Part shown: piece by piece, positions 1 to 7,207 of the stretch
How positions within the stretch are numbered: the first letter of the stretch is position 1
Layout: every line of letters begins with the position of its first letter
NCBI GenBank assembly: GCA_036584525.1
Contig: JAZHDG010000003.1
Span: 1-34,527 of the forward strand
DNA from: UBA6181 sp016934015
GTDB lineage: Bacteria > Bacillota_I > Bacilli_A > Acholeplasmatales > Acholeplasmataceae
DNA length: 34,527 bases
Reading direction: 5' to 3'
Notes under the pieces: model-generated
Database searches by the model: none
Told to the model about the DNA's origin: nothing
What the model saw: the letters and a program-made list of their open reading frames with translations, nothing else
Made by a program: the position numbers and the translations under genes

Positions 1-410
1 TTATGACAAATTGGATTGTTGGTCACACAGACCGATTTAAAGCTGCGGCTACACAACGGAGCATTTCAAATTGGATTTCCTTTTATGGAACTTCAGATAT
101 TGGATTCTATTTTGCCAAAGATCAAACTGATGGTCATCCGAATGTCGATACGGATAAGCTTTGGGAACAATCACCACTTAAATATGCATTAAACGTTAAG
201 ACACCATTACTCTTTATTCATTCTGATCAAGATTATCGTTGCCCGATTGAACAAGCGATGCAACTTTATGCCATCGTTAAAGAACGTGGAGTTCCATCAA
301 GATTTGTTTGGTTTAAAGAAGAGACACATGAACTTTCAAGAAGTGGTAAACCTCAGGGTCGTATGAAACGTTTAGAAGAAATCACTAATTGGTTTGAAAC
401 ATATCGTTAA
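1..410 (+). CDS. S9 family peptidase (prolyl oligopeptidase-like), C-terminal fragment
   Basis: This is the 3' end of a gene that begins left of the window; the frame is open from base 3 and the ATG there is an internal Met. The visible 135 residues are the end of an alpha/beta-hydrolase catalytic domain of the S9 prolyl oligopeptidase / acylaminoacyl-peptidase type. The first residues (MTNWIVGHTDRFKAA) match the stretch that follows the nucleophile Ser of this family, so the Ser itself is just off the edge. The acid (Asp at about visible residue 77, in HSDQDYRCP) and the His (about 109, in ETHELSRSGKP) of the triad are present. It likely cleaves oligopeptides in the cytoplasm. The family is clear; substrate is not. 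Confidence 0.85.
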   Translation, partial: MTNWIVGHTDRFKAAATQRSISNWISFYGTSDIGFYFAKDQTDGHPNVDTDKLWEQSPLKYALNVKTPLLFIHSDQDYRCPIEQAMQLYAIVKERGVPSRFVWFKEETHELSRSGKPQGRMKRLEEITNWFETYR

Positions 411-411
411 A

Positions 412-1107
412 ATGAATTTATCAATGTATCAATTATTTGCAGTATATTATGATCGCATCTTCGATTTTAATCCAGAGTTATTTAACCCAATTTTCAATCG
501 ATTGTATCGTCATGCACTCGATATTGGATGTGGAACTGGACGATTAACAAAAGTCATTAAAGACTATCATATTGATGTTTTAGGGATAGATTTAGATTCT
601 GATATGATTGAAATTGCTCAATCAAAGTTTCCAACTATCGATTTTAAAGTCAAAAATATGTTGGATCTAGAGGATTTAAAAACTTTCGATTTGATTACAT
701 GTTTTGGAAATACGCTACCACATCTTAAACCGAAAGAATTTAATCAATTCTTTAGATCAATTGAAACGAAGCTCTCGAATGATGGTGTATTTTGGATTCA
801 GCTCTTAAATTATGATGCTATCCTAAAACAAAAAAAGAGTGAACTGAAACCGATTATAAAAGAAGACTTTAAATTTTTCAGATATTATGTGTTTTTAGAT
901 CAAAAAATAGAATTTCATACACGACTTGAAACTCAAGAATGTATAAAAGAAGGAATGACATTTCTCTATCCATATCAAATGAATGACTTTTTAAAACTTA
1001 AGGAGACTCATAAGTTAAAAGTTAATTGTTTTGGATCCTTAAGTGAAAAGCCTTATGATTTGGAACATGATTATTATTTATATGTTAAAGTACAAAAAAG
1101 GCTCTAG
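412..1107 (+). CDS. class I SAM-dependent methyltransferase
   Basis: A protein of about 231 residues with a Rossmann-type SAM-binding core: the motif I glycine loop LDIGCGTGRL is followed by an acidic residue ending strand 2 (GIDLD) and a motif IV-like stretch (FDLITCFGNTLPHL). The substrate is unknown; the N-terminal YxxFAxxYD-like stretch resembles the broad YcgJ/UbiE-like group. I chose ATG 412, just after the upstream stop (408-410), over the in-frame TTG at 394, which would overlap the peptidase gene. The gene probably shares a transcript with the peptidase. Its TAG stop lies in the loop of a bidirectional terminator and overlaps the end of the convergent clpB gene by four bases. Confidence 0.8.
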   Translation: MNLSMYQLFAVYYDRIFDFNPELFNPIFNRLYRHALDIGCGTGRLTKVIKDYHIDVLGIDLDSDMIEIAQSKFPTIDFKVKNMLDLEDLKTFDLITCFGNTLPHLKPKEFNQFFRSIETKLSNDGVFWIQLLNYDAILKQKKSELKPIIKEDFKFFRYYVFLDQKIEFHTRLETQECIKEGMTFLYPYQMNDFLKLKETHKLKVNCFGSLSEKPYDLEHDYYLYVKVQKRL

Positions 1108-1120
1108 TTTGAGCCTTTTT
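1095..1120. terminator. bidirectional Rho-independent terminator shared by methyltransferase and clpB
   Basis: AAAAAGGCTC (1095-1104), loop TAGTTT, then GAGCCTTTTT (1111-1120) form a perfect 10-bp hairpin with A/T tracts on both sides, so it can end transcription from either strand. Both convergent stop codons (TAG at 1105-1107 on plus; TAG read from 1106-1104 on minus) sit in or at the edge of the loop. Confidence 0.9.
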
Positions 1121-3245
1121 CATTAGACGTAAGTTTTAGTTGTTCGTCTTCAACCATTAGTTCGTAAGATATACCAGGTATGATTGAACCATCAATCATT
1201 TTGGTTGCAACAAACGTTTCAATTTGCCGTTGAATAAAACGTTTTAAAGGTCTTGCACCATATTCATCATTGAAACCTTTTTGGATAACAAATTTTTCGA
1301 TTTGTTCACCAAACGTTATGTGAATATTCTTTTCGAGTAATCGTTCTTGAAAATCCATTAACATCTTATGAGCAATTTCAATTTGAACTTTGAGATTTAA
1401 AGCATTAAAAATGATGATTTCATCAATGCGGTTGATGAATTCTGGTTTAAATGTTGATTTAACGAGTTTCATTACATCATCTTGAGCTGATTTTTCATAG
1501 CTTAATAAATATTCACTGCCTATATTTGATGTCAAGATGATAATGGTATTTTTAAAATCAACCGTTCTCCCTTGATTATCTGTTAATCGTCCATCGTCTA
1601 GTATTTGGAGTAAAACATTAAATACTTCTGGATGTGCTTTTTCAATTTCATCAAATAAAACAATCGAATAAGGTTTACGGCGAACAGCCTCTGTTAATTG
1701 ACCGCCTTCATCATATCCTACATATCCCGGAGGTGAACCAATTAAACGAGAGACACTATGTGCTTCCATATATTCACTCATATCAATTCGAACAATTTGA
1801 TGTTCACTATCAAATAATGCTTCGGCTAAAGATCTAGCAACTTCAGTTTTACCAACACCAGTCGGCCCTAAGAAGAGGAAGGAACCAATTGGTCTATTTT
1901 CATCTTTTATACCGGCTCGTTGTCTAATAATGGCATCACTGATTAACCTTAAGGCATGATCTTGACCAATGACACGACGCTTTAATGTTTCTTCGAGATG
2001 AAGTAGTTTTTCTTTATCGCCACTCATCAGTTTCGTAACTGGAATCATAGTCCATTTCGAGACGATGTCTGCTATACTTTCTTCTGTCACAATTTCTGTT
2101 AATAAACGTCCATCTTTTTGACTTTCTAAAGTCATCTCCTGGATTTGTTTTTCTAATGCTGGGATTTTACTGTACTGTAATTCGGCAGCTTTTTGATAAT
2201 TACTCGCATTAAATGCATTTTGAAGTTCAGTTCGTAAATCTTCTAAGGTGCTCTTTTTTTGTTTTATTTCATTGATGAGTGATTTTTCATGTTCCCATTG
2301 TGTTCTCAAATCTTTTTCAACTTTTTTATAGGATTCGATATCTTTCCTAATCTTTACTAGACGTTCTTTTGATACTGGATCCGTCTCTTTTTCTAATGCA
2401 GTTTTTTCAATTTCTAATTGCATCATCTTTCGATGCACATCATCTAATTCAACTGGCATTGAATCGATTTCCATTCGAATAGAAGCACAAGCTTCATCGA
2501 TTAAGTCGATTGCTTTATCTGGCAAGAATCGATCTGAAATATAACGATTTGATAATGTAGCAGCTTGGATGATGGCTGGATCAGAGATGTGCACACCATG
2601 ATGAGCTTCAAATCGAGATTTTAGTCCGCGTAAAATACTAATCGTATCTTCAACGGTTGGTTCCTCAATCAATACTTTTTGGAATCTTCTTTCTAGGGCA
2701 CTATCTTTTTCGATGTATTTACGATATTCATTCAGTGTTGTTGCACCAACGCAATGTAATTCACCACGAGCTAACATCGGTTTAAGCATGTTTGATGTGT
2801 CCATGGATCCATCTGCACGACCTGCACCTACAATATTGTGCAATTCATCAATAAAAAGAATGATTTCCCCATTTGATTCTTTAATTTTGTTTAATACAGC
2901 TTTTAAGCGTTCTTCAAATTCACCGCGAAACTTAGCGCCAGCAACTAAAGCTGCTAGATCAAGTTCATAAATAATTTTATTTTGTAATCCTAACGGAACA
3001 TCTTTATCAACAATTCTACGTGCTAAACCCTCAACAATCGCAGTTTTACCGACACCTGGTTCACCGATCAATACAGGATTGTTCTTGGTTTTACGAGATA
3101 ATATTTTGATGACGCGTCTAATTTCATCTTCACGACCTATGACTGGATCAATTTTGCCTTGTTTTACAGCTTCTACAATATTTCGACCAAATTTATCTAA
3201 AACGTTTGGGTCTTTAGTATAGTCATCCATTTGTGTAAAGTTCAT
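1104..3245 (-). CDS. clpB: ATP-dependent chaperone ClpB, short form without N-domain
   Basis: An AAA+ disaggregase that, with DnaK, resolubilises aggregated protein in the cytosol. Both ATPase modules are complete: Walker A GEPGVGKT (about 61-68) with Walker B LFIDE (about 130-135), and Walker A GPTGVGKT (about 460-467) with Walker B VLFDE. A charged coiled-coil M-domain fills about 270-390, and the pore-2 GYVG is present. At about 713 residues it is some 150 shorter than standard ClpB because the Clp-N domain is missing. The promoter and CIRCE lie directly upstream, so this is the encoded form and not a mis-called start. Mycoplasma ClpB is similarly short. AGGAGG at 3251-3256 favours the second ATG (3245) over the adjacent one at 3248. 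Confidence 0.96.
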   Translation of the reverse strand: MNFTQMDDYTKDPNVLDKFGRNIVEAVKQGKIDPVIGREDEIRRVIKILSRKTKNNPVLIGEPGVGKTAIVEGLARRIVDKDVPLGLQNKIIYELDLAALVAGAKFRGEFEERLKAVLNKIKESNGEIILFIDELHNIVGAGRADGSMDTSNMLKPMLARGELHCVGATTLNEYRKYIEKDSALERRFQKVLIEEPTVEDTISILRGLKSRFEAHHGVHISDPAIIQAATLSNRYISDRFLPDKAIDLIDEACASIRMEIDSMPVELDDVHRKMMQLEIEKTALEKETDPVSKERLVKIRKDIESYKKVEKDLRTQWEHEKSLINEIKQKKSTLEDLRTELQNAFNASNYQKAAELQYSKIPALEKQIQEMTLESQKDGRLLTEIVTEESIADIVSKWTMIPVTKLMSGDKEKLLHLEETLKRRVIGQDHALRLISDAIIRQRAGIKDENRPIGSFLFLGPTGVGKTEVARSLAEALFDSEHQIVRIDMSEYMEAHSVSRLIGSPPGYVGYDEGGQLTEAVRRKPYSIVLFDEIEKAHPEVFNVLLQILDDGRLTDNQGRTVDFKNTIIILTSNIGSEYLLSYEKSAQDDVMKLVKSTFKPEFINRIDEIIIFNALNLKVQIEIAHKMLMDFQERLLEKNIHITFGEQIEKFVIQKGFNDEYGARPLKRFIQRQIETFVATKMIDGSIIPGISYELMVEDEQLKLTSNEKGSN

Positions 3246-3290
3246 CATATCCTCCTGACTTAGCAGTCTATTCTATCAACTGCCAATATC

Positions 3291-3319
3291 ATTATAAACC
3301 ATCAATTTAGCACTGTCAA
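3291..3319 (-). promoter_or_regulatory. consensus sigma-A type promoter of clpB
   Basis: On the minus strand a perfect TTGACA (3319-3314) and a perfect TATAAT (3296-3291) are separated by 17 bases. The -35 box lies entirely within the CIRCE element, which fits a strong promoter held down by a repressor. Confidence 0.9.
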
Positions 3320-3333
3320 CAATTAAGTGCTAA
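3307..3333. promoter_or_regulatory. CIRCE element (HrcA operator) upstream of clpB
   Basis: The arms TTAGCACTG and AAGTGCTAA flank a 9-base spacer, giving the 27-base CIRCE layout (TTAGCACTC-N9-GAGTGCTAA) with one change in the innermost base of each arm. It covers the -35 box of the clpB promoter, so HrcA binding would block RNA polymerase until heat or misfolded protein titrates the repressor. HrcA itself is not in the window. Confidence 0.93.
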
Positions 3334-3380
3334 AACTTAAAAATAACATCATTAAATCATCTCATAAATGCAGAAGTCTT

Positions 3381-3414
3381 AAACCATAATTTTTTGAAAC
3401 TCCAAAAATGGTTT
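3381..3414. repeat. imperfect inverted repeat between the clpB and tRNA-Cys promoters
   Basis: AAACCA (3381-3386) and TTTTTG (3391-3396) pair with CAAAAA (3403-3408) and TGGTTT (3409-3414), with a one-sided TAAT bulge and an AAACTC loop. It lies in the roughly 100-base non-coding stretch between the two divergent promoters. It has no U-tract typical of a terminator, and its role is unknown. Confidence 0.4.
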
Positions 3415-3437
3415 GAGATTTAAACATCGAATTTTGA

Positions 3438-3467
3438 TTGACATTTACCCCTTTAAAAAGTTATAAT
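3438..3467 (+). promoter_or_regulatory. promoter of tRNA-Cys
   Basis: TTGACA (3438-3443), an 18-base spacer and TATAAT (3462-3467) form a consensus promoter predicting a start near 3474, ten bases before the tRNA. Confidence 0.88.
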
Positions 3468-3483
3468 TATAGAGCACGTTTGT

Positions 3484-3557
3484 GGCCTCATAGCCAAGTG
3501 GTAAGGCAAGGCACTGCAACTGCCTGATCATCGGTTCAAATCCGTTTGAGGCCTCCA
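3484..3557 (+). tRNA. tRNA-Cys (anticodon GCA)
   Basis: The full cloverleaf can be drawn. Acceptor GGCCTCA pairs with TGAGGCC, the D-arm is GCC...GGC, and the anticodon arm is AGGCA-CTGCAAC-TGCCT with anticodon GCA. A T-loop TTCAAAT follows, then discriminator T and an encoded CCA. The discriminator U73 is the known cysteine identity base. One pair of the T-stem (ATCGG/CCGTT) is a T-T mismatch. The gene is a stand-alone unit with its own promoter and terminator. Confidence 0.95.
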
Positions 3558-3571
3558 ATTAAATGTGCAGA

Positions 3572-3601
3572 GATGCTTTTTAGTGAAAGCATCTTTTTTT
3601 A
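3572..3601 (+). terminator. terminator of tRNA-Cys
   Basis: GATGCTTT (3572-3579) and AAAGCATC (3586-3593) form an 8-bp stem with a 6-base loop, followed by a run of T residues. Confidence 0.9.
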
Positions 3602-3620
3602 TTTATTTTCATCTTTTGTT

Positions 3621-3649
3621 TTGATGTTTCACCCAGTTTTTCGTATAAT
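3621..3649 (+). promoter_or_regulatory. promoter of the NYN/DUF3137/GGDEF/esterase run
   Basis: TTGATG (3621-3626), a 17-base spacer and TATAAT (3644-3649). A second TATAAT at 3665-3670 has no recognisable -35 partner and may be an alternative start. Confidence 0.7.
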
Positions 3650-3718
3650 ATGTCATTTATGAGGTATAATAAGCATAGAATACACGATGTATAAAAGGAT
3701 GAATAGAAAGGAAGTATT

Positions 3719-4621
3719 ATGGATAATAACGGATATAAAATTGCACTAATGATTGATTCTGAGAATGTTTCACCCAAATATATTAAACCTGTTATGAATG
3801 AAATTGCTAAATATGGCAAAATTGTTATCGCAAGATTTTATGGAGATATTAATAATTTATCGAAGGAATGGCATAAAACAGCGACTGATCATGCAATAAA
3901 GCCAGTTCATCAGTATAACGTAGCTATTGGGAAGAATGCTGCCGATATGGCTATGGCTCTTGATGCTCAAGAAATGATGTATCAAGAAAAAGTAAATGCT
4001 TTTTTCTTAGTAACAAGCGATAGTGACTTCACTCCGCTTGCAGTTAAATTAAGAGAAGGCGGCATGCACGTCATAGGTGTTGGAAACGAAAAAAAAGTCA
4101 CACCAGCGTTTCGTTCGTCATGCAATGAGTTTAAGTACTTTGAATACTTAGACGAAGAAGACGAAGAGGAAGAAATCAAACCCATCAAATCATCGAAACA
4201 AGAAATTGGTGGGATGATTAAAAATATTGTCATTGAAAATGGTGTTGATAATAAGATCCAATTGTCACGTTTAGGTGACATCTTGGTTAACCGTTTCTCT
4301 GATTTTGATCCTAGAAAATATGGAGCTAAAAGTTTATCAAGTCTCGTGAATACGATTGATGGTTTGAGTTTATCTTTAGAAAAAACAACCAGTTACGTCA
4401 CACTTGTCACGACGACATCGATTAAAGATATTCATGCGGCAATTATTGCAATTATTTCTAAAAACAAAAGTAAAGAAATGATTTTAACCCGTATTAAACA
4501 AGAACTAGAGAAGAAATATAAAAGTTTCGATTATCAAGAACTAGGATTTACACGATTTAGCCTTTTAGTTGGAAGTATCGATGGTGTAGTTGTAAAGAAT
4601 AATGCTGCAAAAATAATATAG
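3719..4621 (+). CDS. NYN-domain (LabA/DUF88-like) putative ribonuclease with OST-HTH/LOTUS C-terminus
   Basis: The N-terminal half (about 5-145) is a PIN-like NYN nuclease domain with the expected acidic set: Asp13 and Asn16 (MIDSENV), Asp76 (KNAADMAMALD), and Asp101/Asp103 (VTSDSDFTPL). A very acidic linker follows (EEDEEEEE, about 146-152). The C-terminal half carries one clear OST-HTH/LOTUS-type repeat (about 165-235, with FDPRKYGAKSLSSLV) and a second, similar one (about 236-300, ending LLVGSIDGVVV). NYN domains are metal-dependent RNases and LOTUS domains bind RNA, so a role in RNA processing or decay is inferred; the target is unknown. The ATG at 3719 is preceded by AAAGGAAG. It opens a run of four genes with gaps of 3 to 9 bases. 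Confidence 0.85.
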   Translation: MDNNGYKIALMIDSENVSPKYIKPVMNEIAKYGKIVIARFYGDINNLSKEWHKTATDHAIKPVHQYNVAIGKNAADMAMALDAQEMMYQEKVNAFFLVTSDSDFTPLAVKLREGGMHVIGVGNEKKVTPAFRSSCNEFKYFEYLDEEDEEEEIKPIKSSKQEIGGMIKNIVIENGVDNKIQLSRLGDILVNRFSDFDPRKYGAKSLSSLVNTIDGLSLSLEKTTSYVTLVTTTSIKDIHAAIIAIISKNKSKEMILTRIKQELEKKYKSFDYQELGFTRFSLLVGSIDGVVVKNNAAKII

Positions 4622-4630
4622 AGGGCATCT

Positions 4631-5455
4631 ATGGAACGTCAAATGATCGAAAAGAAAATGAAACTGTATGAAACAATCACTGTAATTGCTGGTGTACTTT
4701 TTCTTTCATCATTTATTTTTGTTTTTATCTTCCAAAATCCGATTGCTATGATTTTATTGATTATTCCTGTTCCGATGTTCATTATTAGCCAATTGAAGTT
4801 TAAAAAACTCAGTGTTGAATTTAAAGAGAACTTCATTCAACCCGAAATTGAGAAACTCGTTGATCAGGCTGTTTTTTTACCAAAAGAAGGATTAAGCAAA
4901 GAGTTTGTTTATGGTTCAGGCATTCTAAAAAAAGAAGATCGTTTTGGTAGTGAAGATTATTTAGAAGGCAGAATAAAAAATAAACGATTCATATCCGCAG
5001 ATGTTCATCTTCAAGATGTTCGAAGTAACGGTAAAACGACAACGGTAGTTACTGTTTTTCAAGGAAGATTTTTTGAAATCGAGTTTGAAAAGAAATTTGA
5101 AAACGATGTTTATATATTTCCTAATTTTCTATATCGCATGAGTTTAGGTCGAGGACTTGAGTTAATTGATGTCGAATCGATTGTTTTTAACAAAAAGTTT
5201 GATGTTTTTTCGAAAGACCAACACTCAGGTTTTTACCTACTTAAGCCAAGATTTATTGAAAAGCTTTTAGAATTCCATGAAATTCATAAAAGAGTATTTT
5301 ATGGGTTCAAAGATAATAAAGTTTATATTGCGATTGACACAAGAAAAGATGCGTTTGATTTAAAAATGTTTAAAGCCATTGATGATCATTTCTTTAAAGA
5401 AATTAAACAAGAGATAAAACTCATTGAAGATTTAATTGATCTTATCACAAATTAG
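4631..5455 (+). CDS. DUF3137 family membrane protein
   Basis: A 274-residue protein with two membrane segments close to the N-terminus (about 15-33 and 37-52), then a soluble domain resembling DUF3137: DYLEGRIKNKRFISADVHLQ, a strand GRFFEIEFEKKF, SKDQHSGFYLLKPRFIEKLL and KVYIAIDTRKDAF all match the family layout. The function is unknown in all members I know of. It follows the NYN gene by 9 bases and precedes the diguanylate cyclase by 9 bases, with GGAGG at the junction, so the three are very likely co-transcribed. The soluble part is predicted to be cytoplasmic. Confidence 0.8.
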   Translation: MERQMIEKKMKLYETITVIAGVLFLSSFIFVFIFQNPIAMILLIIPVPMFIISQLKFKKLSVEFKENFIQPEIEKLVDQAVFLPKEGLSKEFVYGSGILKKEDRFGSEDYLEGRIKNKRFISADVHLQDVRSNGKTTTVVTVFQGRFFEIEFEKKFENDVYIFPNFLYRMSLGRGLELIDVESIVFNKKFDVFSKDQHSGFYLLKPRFIEKLLEFHEIHKRVFYGFKDNKVYIAIDTRKDAFDLKMFKAIDDHFFKEIKQEIKLIEDLIDLITN

Positions 5456-5464
5456 GAGGAATTT

Positions 5465-6439
5465 ATGTCTTATCAATCATGGAAAAAAGAGGACTTAATT
5501 CAAGAAATTGAGCGACTCAAAAGACTTAATGAGACACTAATGGATGAAAAAGACCAAGAAATCAAATTAGATTACGCTTGGGCTGGTCATTTAGGGAATT
5601 GGTATTGGGATTATGTAACAAATGTTGTGACATTTAACGATTTAAAAGTACAAGCACTCGGTTATGATATCAACGAAGTACCTTTACCTGTCGGATTTCA
5701 GTTTTTCACAGAACGTATTCATAAAGATGATTATGATTATGTCATGCAAAATATGCGTGATCACTTATATGGTAAGATTAATGCTTATGATGTTGAATAC
5801 CGCATTCAAGCTAAAAATGGCGATTATAAATATTATCATGATATCGGCAAAGTAACGAAGCGAGATTCTCAAGGTAAACCATTATTTCTTGCAGGTATTG
5901 TATTTGATATTACCGAACGACGTTTAGCTTTACAAGAACTTGAACGCATGAATAAAACGTTAGAAAAACTTTCTTCTACTGACGCTTTAACAAAGCTTTT
6001 AAATCACCGTGCTATCTATGATAAGCTTCATGAAATCCATGAAAATCATGATCAAAAAGTCATGACATTGGCGATGATGGATTTAGATGATTTCAAGAAA
6101 ATCAACGATACTTATGGACATTTAGTTGGTGATGATGTGTTAAGAGAAACGGCAGATATATTAATGGAATACACGAAGCATCATGATTTTGTTGGTCGAT
6201 ATGGTGGTGAAGAATTCTTAATGGTTTTCATTGGAAAAACGATTGATGAATCAAAAGTAATTTTAGAAAATATTAGAAAATCAATATGTCAACATTTTAA
6301 AAAGAAAGATTTAAATATCACGATTAGTATTGGTTGTGCTATGAAACAAGAAGAATCGATCAATGAATGGATTAAGCGCGCAGATGAGGCTTTATATCAA
6401 GCCAAAAGAGAAGGGAAAAATCAAGTGGTGGAGGTATAA
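5465..6439 (+). CDS. PAS-GGDEF diguanylate cyclase
   Basis: The product is expected to make cyclic di-GMP from two GTP. A short coiled coil (about 8-30) leads into a PAS_3-type sensor domain (about 38-153, with GNWYWDYVTN and VEYRIQAKNGDYKYYHDIG), a linker helix and a GGDEF domain (about 165-324). The active site is intact as GGEEF (247-251), with the DLDDFKKINDTYGH metal/nucleotide loop at 206-219. The product-inhibition site (RxxD, five residues before the motif) reads KHHD (238-241), so its Arg is replaced by Lys. There are no membrane segments, so it is a cytoplasmic sensor. GGAGGAATTT precedes the ATG. Confidence 0.92.
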   Translation: MSYQSWKKEDLIQEIERLKRLNETLMDEKDQEIKLDYAWAGHLGNWYWDYVTNVVTFNDLKVQALGYDINEVPLPVGFQFFTERIHKDDYDYVMQNMRDHLYGKINAYDVEYRIQAKNGDYKYYHDIGKVTKRDSQGKPLFLAGIVFDITERRLALQELERMNKTLEKLSSTDALTKLLNHRAIYDKLHEIHENHDQKVMTLAMMDLDDFKKINDTYGHLVGDDVLRETADILMEYTKHHDFVGRYGGEEFLMVFIGKTIDESKVILENIRKSICQHFKKKDLNITISIGCAMKQEESINEWIKRADEALYQAKREGKNQVVEV

Positions 6440-6442
6440 ATC

Positions 6443-7207
6443 ATGGGAACAGCACTTATACAATGTGAGATTTATTCAAAAGCTTTAATGATGCAAACGT
6501 CAGTATCAGTCATTATGCCACAAGATGTCAAACGAAATGAAAAAATTAAGACACTTTATCTCCTCCATGGTTATCATGGGAATCATAAAGATTGGATACG
6601 TTATTCCTCCATTGAACGCTATGTCGAAGATCGAAGAATGGCTGTCATTATGCCAGAAGTGAACAACGGATATTATGCAAATATGGAAAATGGATTAGAC
6701 TATTTTACTTATGTTGCAGATGAATTACCACACATCATGGAATCGATGTTTCCACTATCAAAGAAAAGAGAAGATCGATATATCGCTGGATTATCGATGG
6801 GTGGGTATGGCGCATTTAAGATTGCAGCTAAAAGACCACAGAAATTTTCAAAAGCGATATCATTATCTGGTTCGGTGAACATCATCACCATTCGAGATAT
6901 TTCAAGAAAAGAAGATCATAAAGATTATTTCAGTGCAGTGTTTGGCCATGATGAAACTTCTTATAAAAAACATGATCTATATCATTTATTTAGCAAACTA
7001 GTTAAACTAAAAAATCATCCACAATTTTATATGGCATGTGGAACAGAAGACTTTTTATACCAAGATAATGAGGACTTCTATAATTTTTTAGCTGAACAAG
7101 GTTTTGATGTCTATTATGAAACTTCATCAGGTGCTCATACATGGGCATTTTGGGATGATTATATAGAAAAAGCCATCTCGTGGCTTTTCGATTCAACGCT
7201 GATTTAA
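6443..7207 (+). CDS. alpha/beta-hydrolase esterase (EstA / esterase D-like)
   Basis: A 254-residue esterase of the putative esterase (esterase D / feruloyl / tributyrin esterase) family. The oxyanion strand LLHGYHGNHKDW (about 40-51), nucleophile Ser118 in GLSMGGYGA, Asp203 in CGTEDF and His232 in GAHTW make a complete triad. There is no signal peptide, so it is probably a cytoplasmic acyl-ester hydrolase, for example of short-chain or carbohydrate-linked esters. It is the last gene of the run beginning at 3719, three bases after the cyclase. Its last 15 bases overlap the end of the convergent esterase gene, and a terminator-like hairpin for the opposite strand is embedded in its coding sequence at 7167-7188. 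Confidence 0.87.
   Translation: MGTALIQCEIYSKALMMQTSVSVIMPQDVKRNEKIKTLYLLHGYHGNHKDWIRYSSIERYVEDRRMAVIMPEVNNGYYANMENGLDYFTYVADELPHIMESMFPLSKKREDRYIAGLSMGGYGAFKIAAKRPQKFSKAISLSGSVNIITIRDISRKEDHKDYFSAVFGHDETSYKKHDLYHLFSKLVKLKNHPQFYMACGTEDFLYQDNEDFYNFLAEQGFDVYYETSSGAHTWAFWDDYIEKAISWLFDSTLI
7167..7188 (-). terminator. terminator of the minus-strand esterase, inside the plus-strand gene
   Basis: AAAAGCCA (7168-7175) and TGGCTTTT (7181-7188) form an 8-bp stem with loop TCTCG. Read on the minus strand it comes five bases after the stop of the 7193-7984 gene and ends in TTTTT. Read on plus it lies within the last codons of the neighbour. Confidence 0.75.

Noticed and set aside
2713..2970. Open frame on plus inside clpB
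   Set aside because: It lies wholly within the strongly supported clpB gene in another frame, shows no family features, and has no ribosome binding site.
3580..3819. Hydrophobic open frame on minus across the NYN gene start
   Set aside because: It covers the tRNA terminator, the NYN promoter and the first NYN codons; the apparent hydrophobicity comes from AT-rich bases read in reverse.
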